From assembly GCA_958296445.1 (NCBI GenBank), contig OY282565.1:3211570-3275569 (forward strand): 64,000 nucleotides of DNA, in the 5' to 3' direction. A program made the translations under genes and the position numbers. The stretch is from an uncultured Dehalococcoidia bacterium (GTDB taxonomy: Bacteria > Chloroflexota > Dehalococcoidia > Lucifugimonadales > UBA3495). The notes beneath the pieces were generated by a model. The model searched no databases. It was given only the letters and a program-made list of their open reading frames with translations, and was not told where the DNA came from. This document shows, piece by piece, positions 1 through 7,674 of the stretch. Each line of letters starts with the position of its first letter. Position 1 is the stretch's first letter.

Positions 1-767
1 GAAGCCTGTAGCAGCGGCTCCGGCTCGGCGGCGTCGGCGAATTCCTCCAGCACCGGGCCCCTTTCCGCGTCCAGCAGGTCAAGGGCGGCCTTTAGCACCT
101 GATGCTGCAACAGCGGGTCGCCGGCCTGGCCCAGGGCGTTGCCGAAGGCGTAGGGAACCCACAGCATTCGGGGGGGCTTGGTGCGCTCGGCGTGTTCCTT
201 GACCAGCACGATGCCGGTGGCGCTGATACCGGCTTCCTCGAAACACCGCGCCAGCACGCTGACCGCGTGCGAGCAGAGGGGTCAAGTGGGGGTTAGAAAC
301 GCGACTTCCACGCCCTCGTCCAGCATCCGCCGCGCCACCTCGGGCCCGGTTTCCGCCGCCGCCCGGGAGGCGTCCCGCAATGCGCCCATAAAGGAGTAGT
401 TGTTGTCGGCGAGCGAGCCAATGACTCCCTGCTCCCGCAGTTCCTCCATCCGGTCAATGGGGAAAGTGACGTTGATGTCGCGGTAAATGCTGGTGTGATC
501 GAACCCGATGCTGACGTGGCTCTGGATGATGTCCGCCGCCGGGGTGCCGCGCGGTATGACGCGATAGGAATTGTCGCCGCCGCTCTGGTGGTCGGTGATG
601 AAGGGCCGGTCGCCGCGCCGGTGCAGCCCGGCCGAGGTCACCAGCGCCACCCGGCTATCGGCCAGGGGCTTGCGCATTGGCGCCCACGGGGTATCGTCGT
701 GTTCCATACACGGGAACATTTGCAGCATCCGCCGCTGCACTTCGCTAAGGGTGTCAAGCCTGGGCAT
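1..767 (-). CDS. GrdB-like selenoprotein candidate, read through an in-frame TGA; 3' end off the window
   Basis: The product resembles the short proteins related to selenoprotein B of glycine/betaine/sarcosine reductase. Conserved-looking stretches are WAPMRKPLADSRVALVTSAG near the N-terminus and FDHTSIYRDINVTFPIDRM in the middle. The frame meets TGA at 284-282 (codon 162 from the ATG at 767) directly before Pro-Leu-Cys, giving a UxxC redox motif. It then stays open without another stop to the window edge, and the continuation (GISATGIVLVKEH, KPPRMLWVPYAFGNALG) looks like the normal C-terminal half of the family. A GTG at 773 is also possible, but the AGGTG before ATG 767 fits that start better. 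A conventional caller would end the gene at 282. The physiological reaction of the short family members is not known to me. No sel genes are in the window. Confidence 0.8.
254..270 (-). promoter_or_regulatory. SECIS-like hairpin just after the in-frame TGA
   Basis: On the minus strand, GCACGC (270-265) pairs perfectly with GCGUGC (259-254) around the loop GGUCA (264-260). The loop begins 18 nt after the UGA, within the usual bacterial SECIS spacing. It carries GGUC, as in the apical loop of the E. coli fdhF element recognised by SelB. The hairpin lies inside the coding sequence, as bacterial SECIS elements do. Function is inferred from position, stem and loop only. Confidence 0.62.
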
Positions 768-803
768 ATTCACACCTGCCGGTTATGGATTTAGGGGTCG
801 CCA

Positions 804-1523
804 TCAGGTTTGGCCGCGATGCGGCTCCGCTTGCGCCCTTGAATTGTAGAACCCGTCTATCATTTGGTCTACGTGTTCCGAAAGATCGGGGGATACCCCT
901 TGCCGAAGGGAGTCTAGGATTACAGTGACGCCCTCGCGCCTTGCCAGCCTTGCCGCAGGCACGAAATCGCTGTCCCCGGATACCAGAACGATGATGCTGA
1001 CAAATTTTTTGAGAGTCAGCGACGCTATGTCGAGGCCAATACGCATATCAACCCCTTTCTGGAGTAAATTTGCAGTAAAATCCTCGTCTTTCAAGTCGGA
1101 TACCGCAATATCTCCTTTCAGCAAACGATTTTGGACGTCCGCCTTTAGAATCCAGCCGGAATCCCCCGGTCTTACTACTTCTCCCAGTCGTAGAGCGAAA
1201 TCGGGCTGGTTGCGCAAGAGGGATAAAAGTTTGTTGCGAAATAATGCCATATCCGATTTGGCATAGTCTATTGACCTATTGCTGACCGGCAGATGCGCCT
1301 TTTTAGCGTAAGGCGGGGCGTCGTAGAAAAAGCATCGGTACAGCAGTTGGGCAGGATTGGGATAGCGGTATACTTCGTTGATTTGCCTGAGATGCCCGTC
1401 AACCAGTTGCCGCATTGACTCGGCCACCGCTTGCGGGTTCGAGACGTCCAAGTCGGGACGGACGCCCCTCAGCCTTTTCATATAAAACCCGCCATCCAAA
1501 AGGATGGCTACTTTAACGGCCAT
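804..1523 (-). CDS. NYN-domain (LabA/DUF88-like) putative ribonuclease
   Basis: The protein is about 239 residues and has the NYN/PIN-like fold signature. There is an N-terminal LLDGGFYMKR with the first acidic residue, a central GVDMRIGLD, and SGDSDFVPAA followed by an alternating strand/helix end. These acidic residues usually bind metal for RNA cleavage. The start is placed at the ATG at 1523 because GAGGTG lies just upstream; the longer frame to 1589 adds an unrelated hydrophobic tail. The gene is AT-richer than its neighbours and stands alone, suggesting an accessory gene. The RNA target is unknown. Confidence 0.8.
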   Translation of the reverse strand: MAVKVAILLDGGFYMKRLRGVRPDLDVSNPQAVAESMRQLVDGHLRQINEVYRYPNPAQLLYRCFFYDAPPYAKKAHLPVSNRSIDYAKSDMALFRNKLLSLLRNQPDFALRLGEVVRPGDSGWILKADVQNRLLKGDIAVSDLKDEDFTANLLQKGVDMRIGLDIASLTLKKFVSIIVLVSGDSDFVPAARLARREGVTVILDSLRQGVSPDLSEHVDQMIDGFYNSRAQAEPHRGQT

Positions 1524-1715
1524 TACGCACCTCACATTGACGATTAAGACAACAAAAAGCCCCAAGGGCTCGGCCGATCCCGTAATCACCAGCCTCGTAC
1601 TGTCGCTAGCTCTAGTTCAAGGCTGGGGGACACAGCTTACTGCCAAGGGGCGAATGTAGGCACTATGCTACCACCGCCAAGCCCGCTTGTCAAGGGGATT
1701 GGGCGAGGGGATTTT

Positions 1716-2159
1716 TCAGGCGTCCGGCGGCGGATGGGCGGTTTCCGCTATTCGGGTGTAGATGTGGAGCATATAGTGGAGCCAGGCGGCCATATCCGGC
1801 CAGTTGTCGGGGTTGGCGGTGTCGAACTCGCGGGTGGCGTCGAAGCCGTTGGGGGTGTCTTGCCAGCGGGTGCCGGGGGGCAGGGGCAGGGCGTTGAAGG
1901 CGTCGGTCAGGGTTTGGCGGAAGGTTTCGCGCAGGGGTTTTATGCGCGGTTCGGCGGCGGCGGGCGGTTCGCCCTTGCGACCGCGCAGCCACAGCCCTAC
2001 GCCCCATTGATTGAGGGCCAGCGATATGTTGAGGTCAACGGATTGCACCGGAATCCAGGCGCTGGGGCGGCCCCAGCCGGGGGCTACGCCGTCGCCGGGG
2101 TAAAGCTCGGCGTAGCGCGTCCAGAAATTCCGCCGGAACTTGGTGGCGTCGCCGTTCAT
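1716..2159 (-). CDS. Conserved-looking hypothetical protein (DUF4268-like)
   Basis: This 147-residue protein is rich in Trp and Arg (FWTRYAELYPG, GVGLWLRGRKGEPP, DNWPDMAAWLHYML). Its pattern recalls the C-terminal modules called DUF4268 in restriction-like proteins, but I cannot confirm that from sequence alone. No signal peptide or membrane segment is visible. It is divergent from the cobalamin gene downstream of 2347, so the 2160-2346 interval serves both genes. The high-GC codon use matches the surrounding genome. Confidence 0.55.
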   Translation of the reverse strand: MNGDATKFRRNFWTRYAELYPGDGVAPGWGRPSAWIPVQSVDLNISLALNQWGVGLWLRGRKGEPPAAAEPRIKPLRETFRQTLTDAFNALPLPPGTRWQDTPNGFDATREFDTANPDNWPDMAAWLHYMLHIYTRIAETAHPPPDA

Positions 2160-2190
2160 ACCAGACTCCTGCCGCCGGGCGGTTACGGGG

Positions 2191-2270
2191 CGCCCCGCCC
2201 TGCCACAACCCCGCCGCCACAGGGCGTCAAAGCAGGCAATGTTGTGCTATGGTAACGAAAGGGCGGGGCG
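2191..2270 (+). other. Nested inverted repeats in the leader of the cobB-like gene
   Basis: CGCCCCGCCC (2191-2200) is the exact complement of GGGCGGGGCG (2261-2270). Inside it CACAAC (2204-2209) pairs with GTTGTG (2241-2246). The two stems could form a folded leader upstream of the gene that starts at 2347. I do not recognise a cobalamin riboswitch: the B12-box pattern is not convincing. GC-rich sequence makes chance pairing possible. Confidence 0.35.
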
Positions 2271-2276
2271 GGTGTC

Positions 2277-2324
2277 AAAAATTTACCGGGGCCAAAAATT
2301 TACCGGGGCCAAAAATTTACCGGG
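2277..2324 (+). repeat. Three 17-bp tandem repeats before the cobB-like gene
   Basis: The unit AAAAATTTACCGGGGCC is present at 2277-2293 (its first base is C instead of A only if read from 2276), at 2294-2310, and partially at 2311-2324. The array ends 22 bp before the ATG at 2347. It is AT-rich within a GC-rich region, so it may hold a regulator site or be a slippage product. Confidence 0.85.
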
Positions 2325-2346
2325 ATGGAATCGGGGGCCGGGACCT

Positions 2347-3723
2347 ATGACGCCGACGGTTGTTGTGGCCGGAGTTCGCAGCGGGGTGGGCAAGACCACC
2401 ATCGCCACCGGCATTATGGGGGCGCTTACCCGCCGGGGCTATGCCGTGCAGCCCTTTAAGGCCGGGCCTGACTATATTGACCCTTCCTATCATAAGTCGG
2501 CCTGCGGCGTGCCTTCCCGCAACCTGGACACTTGGCTGCTGCCCCATCCTACGGCACTGGAGCTGTACGGCAAGGCGGCGGCGCGGCGGGATATGGCGGT
2601 GGTCGAGGGCGTGATGGGGCTGTTCGACGGCCATTCCAGCCTAGACGAGGAAGGCTCGACCGCGCAGCTTGCCAAGCTGCTGGGGGCGCCGGTGCTGCTG
2701 GTGGCCGATGCATCGAAAGTCGCCCGCAGCGTGGCCGCCGAGGTGCTGGGCTACCAGCAGTTCGACCCGGCCCTGCGGCTGGCCGGGGTTATCCTCAACG
2801 GCGTTGGCGGGCCGGGCCATCTGGAGTTCTGCCGCCCGCAAATCGAGGCCACCACCGGGCTGCCGGTGCTGGGCTACCTGCCCACCCGCCCCGAATTCGC
2901 GCAGCCGGAACGCCACTTGGGGCTGATTCCCACGGTCGAGGGAACCGTGGCCCGCCAGTGGTACGACGCGCTGATTGCTCAGGTCGAGGAAACCATTGAC
3001 GTCGGGCGCATCGCGGAGCTGGCCCGGCAGTGCGCCGCGCCCCCGCAACCGGACGCGCCGCTGGTCTACCCGCCGGAGCCGCAGCCCAAACACGCGGTTA
3101 TTGCCTTGGCGCAGGACAAGGCGTTTAATTTCTACTACCAAGACTCACTGGATTTGCTGGAGGCTTGGGGCGCGGAAATCGCGCCGTTCAGTCCGCTGGA
3201 GGACGCATCGCTGCCCGAAGGCGCGGGCGGGGTGTATCTGGGCGGCGGCTTTCCCGAGATGTTCGCCGCCGAGCTGTCGGCCAACCGCCCGATGCTGGAT
3301 TCCCTGCGGCGGGCGGCGGCGCGGGGCGTGCCGGTGTACGCCGAATGCGGCGGGCTGATGTATCTGGGCCGCAGCCTTACCGGGTTCGACGGTGCGGCCC
3401 ATCCGATGGCCGGGCTGATTCCGGCGGCGTCGGCGATGTCGCAGTCGCGGCTGTCGCTGGGCTACCGCGAGGTGGAGGCGCGGGCCGACGGGCCGCTGCT
3501 GGCCGCGGGCCGGCGGGTTCGCGGCCACGAATTCCACTGGTCAACGCTGGAGCGGGGGCCGGACGCCGCCGAATCGGTCTACCGGGTGGTCAACCAGGGC
3601 GGGCGGGCCGACGGATTCCGGGCCGGGAGCGTGTGGGCCACTTACGTTCACGTCCACTTGGGCAGCAGCCCGGGGCTGGCCCCCCGTTTCGTCGAAACCT
3701 GCGCCGCCCACAGCGCCGTCTGA
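2347..3723 (+). CDS. cobB: Cobyrinate a,c-diamide synthase (CobB/CbiA family)
   Basis: The product, 458 residues, has the two-part layout of the family: an N-terminal dethiobiotin-synthetase-like ATPase and a C-terminal class I glutamine amidotransferase. The P-loop is GVRSGVGKTT at residues 9-18, followed by KAGPDYIDPSYH. The glutaminase nucleophile is the Cys of YAECGGLMYLG near residue 334. The enzyme amidates the a and c side chains of (hydrogeno)cobyrinate using glutamine and ATP in adenosylcobalamin synthesis. The frame is open from 2140, but ATG 2347 gives the family N-terminus. The adenosyltransferase gene follows after about 50 bp, suggesting one transcription unit. Confidence 0.93.
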   Translation: MTPTVVVAGVRSGVGKTTIATGIMGALTRRGYAVQPFKAGPDYIDPSYHKSACGVPSRNLDTWLLPHPTALELYGKAAARRDMAVVEGVMGLFDGHSSLDEEGSTAQLAKLLGAPVLLVADASKVARSVAAEVLGYQQFDPALRLAGVILNGVGGPGHLEFCRPQIEATTGLPVLGYLPTRPEFAQPERHLGLIPTVEGTVARQWYDALIAQVEETIDVGRIAELARQCAAPPQPDAPLVYPPEPQPKHAVIALAQDKAFNFYYQDSLDLLEAWGAEIAPFSPLEDASLPEGAGGVYLGGGFPEMFAAELSANRPMLDSLRRAAARGVPVYAECGGLMYLGRSLTGFDGAAHPMAGLIPAASAMSQSRLSLGYREVEARADGPLLAAGRRVRGHEFHWSTLERGPDAAESVYRVVNQGGRADGFRAGSVWATYVHVHLGSSPGLAPRFVETCAAHSAV

Positions 3724-3774
3724 TTACAAAATCCTCTTTCCCGCGGGAGAGGGCCAGAGTGAGGTAAACCGGAA

Positions 3775-4365
3775 ATGACCGCCAGCCAGCAGCCGGAATC
3801 CGGCGCCAACCCGTCCAACGCCCCGCAGTCGGTCACCGGGCCGCGAATCAACAAGGGGCTGGTCATCGTCAACACGGGCAGCGGCAAGGGCAAAACCACC
3901 GCCGCTATGGGCCTGATGCTGCGGGCCTGGGGGCGGGATATGAAAGTCATAATGCTCCAGTTCATCAAGCACACCACGGCCAACTTTGGCGAGCAGCGGG
4001 CCGCCCGCCGGATGGGCATTGAGATGCGGGCGATGGGCGACGGGTTCACTTGGCGCTCCCGGGACCTGGAGCATAGCGCCGATTTGGCCCGCGAGCATTG
4101 GGAACATTGCAAGGATGTAATCGTCAACGGGGGCTACGATGTGGTAATTCTGGACGAGTTCACCTACGCCCTGCACTACGGCTGGGTTCCGGTGGACGAT
4201 GCGCTGGAAACGCTGCGAGGCCGCCCGGAGATGCAGCACGTGATAATCACCGGCCGCAACGCCCCCGCGGAGCTGGTGGAGTTCGCGGATTTGGTGACGG
4301 AGATGCAGGTGGTCAAGCATCCGTACAACGAGGGGATCAAGGCGCAGCCGGGGGTTGAGTTTTAG
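3775..4365 (+). CDS. cobO: Cob(I)alamin adenosyltransferase (CobO/BtuR)
   Basis: The protein is 196 residues, normal for the CobO type. The P-loop is NTGSGKGKTTAAMG, followed by LRAWGRD, FIKHTT, and the acidic VVILDEFTYALHYG that takes part in ATP/Mg binding. ITGRNAP and PYNEGIKAQPGVEF close the family signature. It transfers the 5'-deoxyadenosyl group of ATP to cob(I)alamin or its precursors. The N-terminal 25 residues are low-complexity and probably disordered. The 50-bp gap to the preceding gene contains a GC-rich dispersed repeat (CCCGCGGGAGAGGG) whose relative may lie inside the large-subunit gene near 43360. Confidence 0.94.
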   Translation: MTASQQPESGANPSNAPQSVTGPRINKGLVIVNTGSGKGKTTAAMGLMLRAWGRDMKVIMLQFIKHTTANFGEQRAARRMGIEMRAMGDGFTWRSRDLEHSADLAREHWEHCKDVIVNGGYDVVILDEFTYALHYGWVPVDDALETLRGRPEMQHVIITGRNAPAELVEFADLVTEMQVVKHPYNEGIKAQPGVEF

Positions 4366-4381
4366 GGGGGCGGATTAAGCT

Positions 4382-5800
4382 GTGACGCCTGATGATATTC
4401 GGAAACTGGCCGTGGACGGCGAATCCGAAAGGCTGGAACTTAAAAGCACCACCGGGGAGCGGCGCGAAGCCGCCAAAACCGCTTGCTCTATGCTTAACCA
4501 TCAGGGTGGCCTAATCATCATCGGCGTTACGCCCGACGGAAAGGTCGCCGGGCAGCAGGTTGGCAGCGACACCATTGAGGATATTAGCCGGGAGTTTCAG
4601 GAAATTGACCCGCCCGCCTTTCCGTCCATAGAGCGGATTCCTGTTGACGCAGGTCGTGAAGTCCTGCTGGTTAGAGTGAGCCGTGGCGATGTGGCGCCGT
4701 ATCGGTATCGCAATGAGGCTTACCGGCGGGTTGGCAGCACCGACCGGCGGATGTCGCGGGATGACGAACACCGGATGTTTTTGGAGCGGGTTCATACCGA
4801 ACTGCGTTGGGAAAATCAACCCGCCGACGGCTGGGCGCCGGATGATTTGGACGTAGCTGAAATCCGGCGCACTGCAAACGCGGCGATTCAGATAGGCCGG
4901 TTGTCTGAACCCGTACCCGAAACTACAGAGGAAATACTGCGCGGGATGGGATTGCTTAAGGATGGCGTCCTGCTGCGAGCCGCTGTGGTGATGTTCGGAC
5001 GGGAACAATCCATTGCCACGTCATCGCAATGGATGCAGTGTCTATTGCGGGTTGCCCGCTTTCAGGGCGTATCCAACACCGGGGATTTTACGGACAACCG
5101 GCAATTTCGCGGCAATGCTTTCGCGCTTCTGAGCCATGCTGAGCGTTTTTTGAGCGATAATCTGCCCATTGCCGGGCGCATAACGCCGGATTCTTTCGTG
5201 CGAGTAGACGAACCGCTGTATCCGCGGGAGGCGTTGCGCGAGGCACTGGCAAACGCCTTGTGCCATCGGGAATACAGCGACGGCGGCGGTTCGGTGGGCG
5301 TGGGCATATTTGACGACCGATTGGAAATCGCATCTACCGGAGCCCTGCATTTCGGGCTAACCCCGGCAATGCTTTTCCAGCCCCACGCCTCGCGGCCTTG
5401 GAACCCGCTGATTGCCAACGGGTTTTATATGCGCGGCATCATAGAGCGATGGGGCCGCGGCACCAACAAGATGGCGGATATGGTCACAGCCGTCGGCCTG
5501 CCCCAGCCGGAAATCGAGGAATTCGCCGGCGCCGTCACCGTCCGTTTTCGCCCCAGCCAGTACATCCCGCCGCGGCGGGCAGAACACAATCTCACTGAAC
5601 GCCAAAGAGAAATCCTGCTAATCCTTGACGGCGCCCCGGATGGGATTCCGCTCAGGGAAATTTTGGCCCTTTTGGGCGGTCAGTATACGCAGCGTCAAGT
5701 CAAATTCGACTTGCAACTCCTGCGAAGCATTAATTTGGCGGACTATCTGGGGCGCGGATACTCCGCCAAATGGGAGCGTGTACGGGAAAATAATCGTTGA
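4382..5800 (+). CDS. AlbA-2/Schlafen-type DNA-binding protein with ATPase-like and winged-helix domains
   Basis: The 472-residue product starts with an AlbA_2 domain (ESERLELKSTTG, NHQGGLIIIGVTPDGKV, RGDVAPYRYRNEAYRRVGS). A GHKL-type ATPase-like domain follows (LREALANALCHREYSDGGGSVGVGIFDDRLEI, GIIERWGRGTNKM). It ends with a winged helix (LTERQREILLIL onward). Such proteins are usually annotated as transcriptional regulators or RecG-like ATP-binding proteins and often accompany mobile or defence genes. The start is a GTG. The gene follows cobO by 16 bp but has no obvious link to cobalamin. Confidence 0.85.
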   Translation: MTPDDIRKLAVDGESERLELKSTTGERREAAKTACSMLNHQGGLIIIGVTPDGKVAGQQVGSDTIEDISREFQEIDPPAFPSIERIPVDAGREVLLVRVSRGDVAPYRYRNEAYRRVGSTDRRMSRDDEHRMFLERVHTELRWENQPADGWAPDDLDVAEIRRTANAAIQIGRLSEPVPETTEEILRGMGLLKDGVLLRAAVVMFGREQSIATSSQWMQCLLRVARFQGVSNTGDFTDNRQFRGNAFALLSHAERFLSDNLPIAGRITPDSFVRVDEPLYPREALREALANALCHREYSDGGGSVGVGIFDDRLEIASTGALHFGLTPAMLFQPHASRPWNPLIANGFYMRGIIERWGRGTNKMADMVTAVGLPQPEIEEFAGAVTVRFRPSQYIPPRRAEHNLTERQREILLILDGAPDGIPLREILALLGGQYTQRQVKFDLQLLRSINLADYLGRGYSAKWERVRENNR

Positions 5801-5819
5801 CCACCTTGTTGGTGTCACC

Positions 5820-5869
5820 ATTATGTACCAATTATGTACCAATTATGTACCAATTATGTACCAATTATG
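5820..5869 (+). repeat. Four 11-bp iterons
   Basis: The unit ATTATGTACCA is repeated exactly at 5820-5830, 5831-5841, 5842-5852 and 5853-5863, with a fifth partial copy ATTATGG at 5864. Eleven bp is close to one helical turn, so all copies face the same side of the DNA. The array lies 19 bp after the AlbA-type regulator and 103 bp before the next gene. It could be an operator array for that regulator, but there is no direct evidence. Confidence 0.9.
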
Positions 5870-5972
5870 GCACTATGTCCCGCCAACCCCGGCCAGGTGC
5901 CGGGCCTTGCCGCCCCCCAACCCGCGGCATTAGAATCACGGGATACGAAAGCAGACATAAAGGAGTGGGGCT

Positions 5973-6575
5973 ATGACCACCATCAGCGAGCAGGAAGTGG
6001 GCGAAAGCCGGTTCAATGGGGAGTTCGGGCCGCCGTCGGAGCGGGCGGTGAACAAGCTCAAAGGCCACCTTACCCCGTGGGTTCAGGAGTTCGTGCGCAA
6101 TGCCCCCTTCGTGGTTATGGCTACCGCCGACGCCGACGGGCGTTGCGACGCCTCGCCCAAGGGCGGCAAGCCGGGCTTCGTCAAGGTGCTGGACGAAAAC
6201 CGTCTGATCTTTCCCGACGTGGCCGGCAACAAGCTCTTTCAGTCCTACCAGAACCTGGACGGCAACCCCTACGTCGGCCTGATTTTCTTTATCCCCGGCC
6301 TCAACGACACCGTGCGGGTGAATGGCCGCGCCAGCATCGTCGGCAAGGGCGAGCTGGACCGGCAGAGCATTGAGCTTTCCCTTTACGAAACCGACGACAA
6401 CTCCCGCCATCTCCAGGGCCTGCTCATCGAGGTCGAGGAATCCTACAGCCATTGCCCCCGCGCCCTCAAGTTCTCCAAGCTGTGGGACGCCGAGGAAATC
6501 GGCAGCAACCGGGCCAACTCGCCGGTCAGCGAGCGCACCGACGCCAACTACTGGCAACACCAAGCCGAGGAGTAG
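5973..6575 (+). CDS. Pyridoxamine 5'-phosphate oxidase-family FMN-binding protein
   Basis: The 200-residue product has the split-barrel FMN-binding pattern: FVVMATADADGRCDASPKGG near residues 48-67, LIFPDVAGNKLFQSYQN, and VGLIFFIPGLNDTVRVNGRA. The C-terminus (CPRALKFSKLW) matches the longer MSMEG_1061-like subgroup rather than true PdxH. Members bind FMN or F420 and reduce assorted small molecules, and the substrate cannot be told here. GGAG lies before the ATG. The gene ends 2 bp before the first retropepsin-like gene, so translation may be coupled. Confidence 0.87.
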   Translation: MTTISEQEVGESRFNGEFGPPSERAVNKLKGHLTPWVQEFVRNAPFVVMATADADGRCDASPKGGKPGFVKVLDENRLIFPDVAGNKLFQSYQNLDGNPYVGLIFFIPGLNDTVRVNGRASIVGKGELDRQSIELSLYETDDNSRHLQGLLIEVEESYSHCPRALKFSKLWDAEEIGSNRANSPVSERTDANYWQHQAEE

Positions 6576-6577
6576 AT

Positions 6578-6931
6578 ATGGGCCTTTTCAGGGTTTCTTT
6601 ACAGGTGGGCAATCCGTTCACCGAACAATCGGAAACCGTGGAAGCAATGGTTGACACCGGCGCCGTTGATTCGATGATGCCGGCATCGCTGTTGCGGCGG
6701 CTGGGCGTCGCGCCGCTCAGGATGGTGCGCTTTCGCACGGCCAGCGGAGAGCGCGTCGAGTACGAGGTGGGCCGGGCGTACTTTTCCGCCGAGGGGGAAA
6801 GCTGCTTTGCCAACGTCGCATTCGGGCCGGAAGACACGCTGCTGATGGGCGCCACTACCCTGGGGCAGCTTTACATGGCAGTTGACCCGGTGAATCAAAG
6901 GCTGGTTCCTGTTGAGGGGCTGTTGCTATAG
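6578..6931 (+). CDS. Retropepsin-like clan AA aspartic protease, copy 1
   Basis: This protein of about 117 residues has the catalytic VDTGA followed by a flap-like region and the second signature LLMGATTLGQL, the usual monomer architecture of retropepsin-like single-domain proteases that work as dimers. The start at 6578 is supported by GAGGAG overlapping the stop of the preceding gene; the frame is open further upstream. It is the first of three paralogues sharing MGxFxVxLQVGxP, DTGA, MPxS and FGPEDxxLMGAT. No signal peptide or membrane anchor is seen. Substrate unknown. Confidence 0.83.
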   Translation: MGLFRVSLQVGNPFTEQSETVEAMVDTGAVDSMMPASLLRRLGVAPLRMVRFRTASGERVEYEVGRAYFSAEGESCFANVAFGPEDTLLMGATTLGQLYMAVDPVNQRLVPVEGLLL

Positions 6932-6978
6932 CCGGGAAAATTGCGAAATTGCTTCCGCTGTCTGTCACTTGAGCGAAG

Positions 6979-7162
6979 CCTGTCATTCTTCGCTTCGCTC
7001 AGAATCCCGGCTTGGGCGGTGAGGCCCTTCGCTCCGCTCAGGGTGACAAAGGGATTGCTCAGGGTGACAACAGGGATTGCTCAGGGCGCCAACAGGGATT
7101 GCTCAGGGCGCCAACAGGGGACGTTGCGGGTGGTATACGGGGGACGTTGAAGGTGGCATACG
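6979..7162 (+). repeat. Dispersed GAAGAATCCCGGC repeat followed by two minisatellites
   Basis: The 328-bp gap between the first two protease genes holds no gene. Positions 6979-7049 are a copy of a dispersed palindromic repeat (TTCGCTTCGCTCAGAATCCC, then CTTCGCTCCGCTCAGGGTGA). Next come three 22-bp units (7051-7072, 7073-7094, 7095-7116; the last two identical) built on GGGATTGCTCAGGG. Two 23-bp units follow (7117-7139, 7140-7162) built on GGGGACGTTG. Slippage seems to have amplified the end of the dispersed repeat. Confidence 0.88.
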
Positions 7163-7259
7163 GGCGGGGGCGTAAAAGCGGCTCACTCCGGCCGGGGCAA
7201 GGGGTTATACTGTCGGGAAATGGGGGACTGGCGCGATGCGCCGCCCCGGAGGACTACGT

Positions 7260-7631
7260 ATGGGCAGCTTCCGCGTTCCGCTCCAAGTAGGGAAACCGGC
7301 TAACGGACATTCCGAAGGCGACAGCCCTACTGAAACGGTTATCGCCTTGGTTGACACCGGCGCCACTTTTTCGATGATACCGGCGTCCATACTGGGGCGT
7401 CTGGGCGTTGAGGCGGATGATACGGTTCTGTTCCGTATCGCCACCGCAGAAATCGTCGAATACCCCGTAGGAGAGGCGTCATTTTCGGCGGAAGGACGGC
7501 GGCGCCGGACTTCCCCGGTCATTTTCGGGCCGGAAAATCACTATATTATGGGGGCTATGGCTATGGAAAGCCTGCTATTGACCGTAGACCCCATAAATGA
7601 GTGCCTTGTCCCTTACATCAGTTATCTGTAA
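7260..7631 (+). CDS. Retropepsin-like clan AA aspartic protease, copy 2
   Basis: This copy has 123 residues. It carries VDTGATFSMIPASILGRLGV as the catalytic segment and YIMGAMAMESL as the second signature. Relative to the other two copies it has a short insertion near residue 20 (HSEGDSPTE). The start at 7260 is preceded by GGAGG. A 28-bp gap containing GGTTATAC and the low-complexity stretch of the 5' side separate it from the minisatellites. It is followed 43 bp later by copy 3. Confidence 0.83.
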   Translation: MGSFRVPLQVGKPANGHSEGDSPTETVIALVDTGATFSMIPASILGRLGVEADDTVLFRIATAEIVEYPVGEASFSAEGRRRRTSPVIFGPENHYIMGAMAMESLLLTVDPINECLVPYISYL

Positions 7632-7674
7632 CCCGGCGGATAACCCCGATACAAAATTGTGGAGGAACAGCAGT

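Noticed and set aside
2160-2346. Cobalamin riboswitch
   Set aside because: The leader has stems and GCCACAG, but no convincing B12-box context or conserved core. Kept only as a possible structured leader.
3000-3723. Long open frames opposite cobB and other GC-rich genes
   Set aside because: High GC third positions open the antisense frames. None has family similarity or a ribosome site.
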